Source: Promethearchaeota archaeon (GTDB taxonomy: Archaea; Asgardarchaeota; Lokiarchaeia; Sigyniarchaeales; SOKP01). Taken from it: a DNA stretch of 12,552 nt. Where the stretch lies: NCBI GenBank assembly GCA_004524385.1, contig SDNM01000012.1:1-12552 (forward strand), given 5' to 3'. The translations under genes and the position numbers were made by a program. The notes below the pieces were generated by a model, which had not been told where the DNA came from, made no database searches, and saw nothing but the letters and a program-made list of their open reading frames with translations. The first letter of the stretch is position 1; each line of letters opens with the position of its first letter. Positions 12,467 through 12,552 of this stretch are shown here, piece by piece.

Positions 12467-12552
12467 TTATTTACTTCTTTTTTTCTCCTTTTTTTTCTTA
12501 AGATTTGATTTAGTTAAATCGTATACAAATATTGCAGCAAAAAAAGATACAA
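12467..12552 (-). CDS. C-terminal end of a probable membrane protein (5' beyond window)
   Basis: On the minus strand a frame enters from the right edge and reads VSFFAAIFVYDLTKSNLKKK and further lysines to TAA 12467-12469. A hydrophobic stretch followed by a very basic tail is typical of the cytoplasmic end of a final membrane helix. Only 27 residues are visible, so no family can be named, and a chance frame is possible. It would be convergent with the DUF2061 gene. Confidence 0.4.
   Translation of the reverse strand, partial: VSFFAAIFVYDLTKSNLKKKKEKKRSK

Overview
The window reads as a very AT-rich archaeal chromosome segment. Archaeal identity rests on a TFIIB-type initiation factor (TFB, 5444-6370), a TFS/RPB9-type zinc ribbon (2960-3166), a tRNA-Ala with no encoded CCA, and GGTG/GGAGGTG-type ribosome binding sites. 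The sparse coding, the many lysine-rich small proteins and the mix of families suggest an Asgard archaeon of Lokiarchaeia type, but that placement is inference; no universal marker here settles it.

Layout. The left edge carries the 3' end of an asparagine synthetase B gene (1-584), a small basic hypothetical protein (642-857), a gene-poor stretch with a mini-ORF and hairpins (858-1234), and a 12-helix-type ArsB/NhaD-superfamily permease (1235-2533). Next comes a decayed glycosyltransferase tail on the minus strand (2581-2850), then a minus-strand set transcribed right to left: divergent TFB, a large metallophosphoesterase and a one-ribbon TFS-like protein. A minus-strand tRNA-Ala(UGC) sits at 6541-6612. 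To its right are a possible gene relic and a lysine-rich coiled-coil gene split by a frameshift (6888-7285).

The right half looks like a stress-response block. On the minus strand run an AsnC/Lrp regulator, a winged-helix regulator, a UspA protein and a small unknown protein. Divergently on the plus strand run a small heat shock protein (Hsp20), a CPBP-like membrane protein with altered catalytic motifs, a cysteine-containing V4R-like protein and a DUF2061 membrane protein. The divergent region 9481-9761 carries several dyads and a four-unit repeat just before the Hsp20 TATA box, so it is the likely regulatory hub. A partial minus-strand gene enters from the right edge.

The most interesting signals are three genes whose ribosome binding site is followed at normal spacing only by ATT or ATA instead of a usual start codon; a repeated 18-bp leader before two consecutive genes; a TFB with a broken zinc ribbon and an altered B-reader, next to a metallophosphoesterase and a one-ribbon TFS; 48-bp direct repeats flanking the DUF2061 gene; and several gene relics (glycosyltransferase, coiled-coil protein, duplicated C-terminal fragments). 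No CRISPR array, transposase or integrase was seen.
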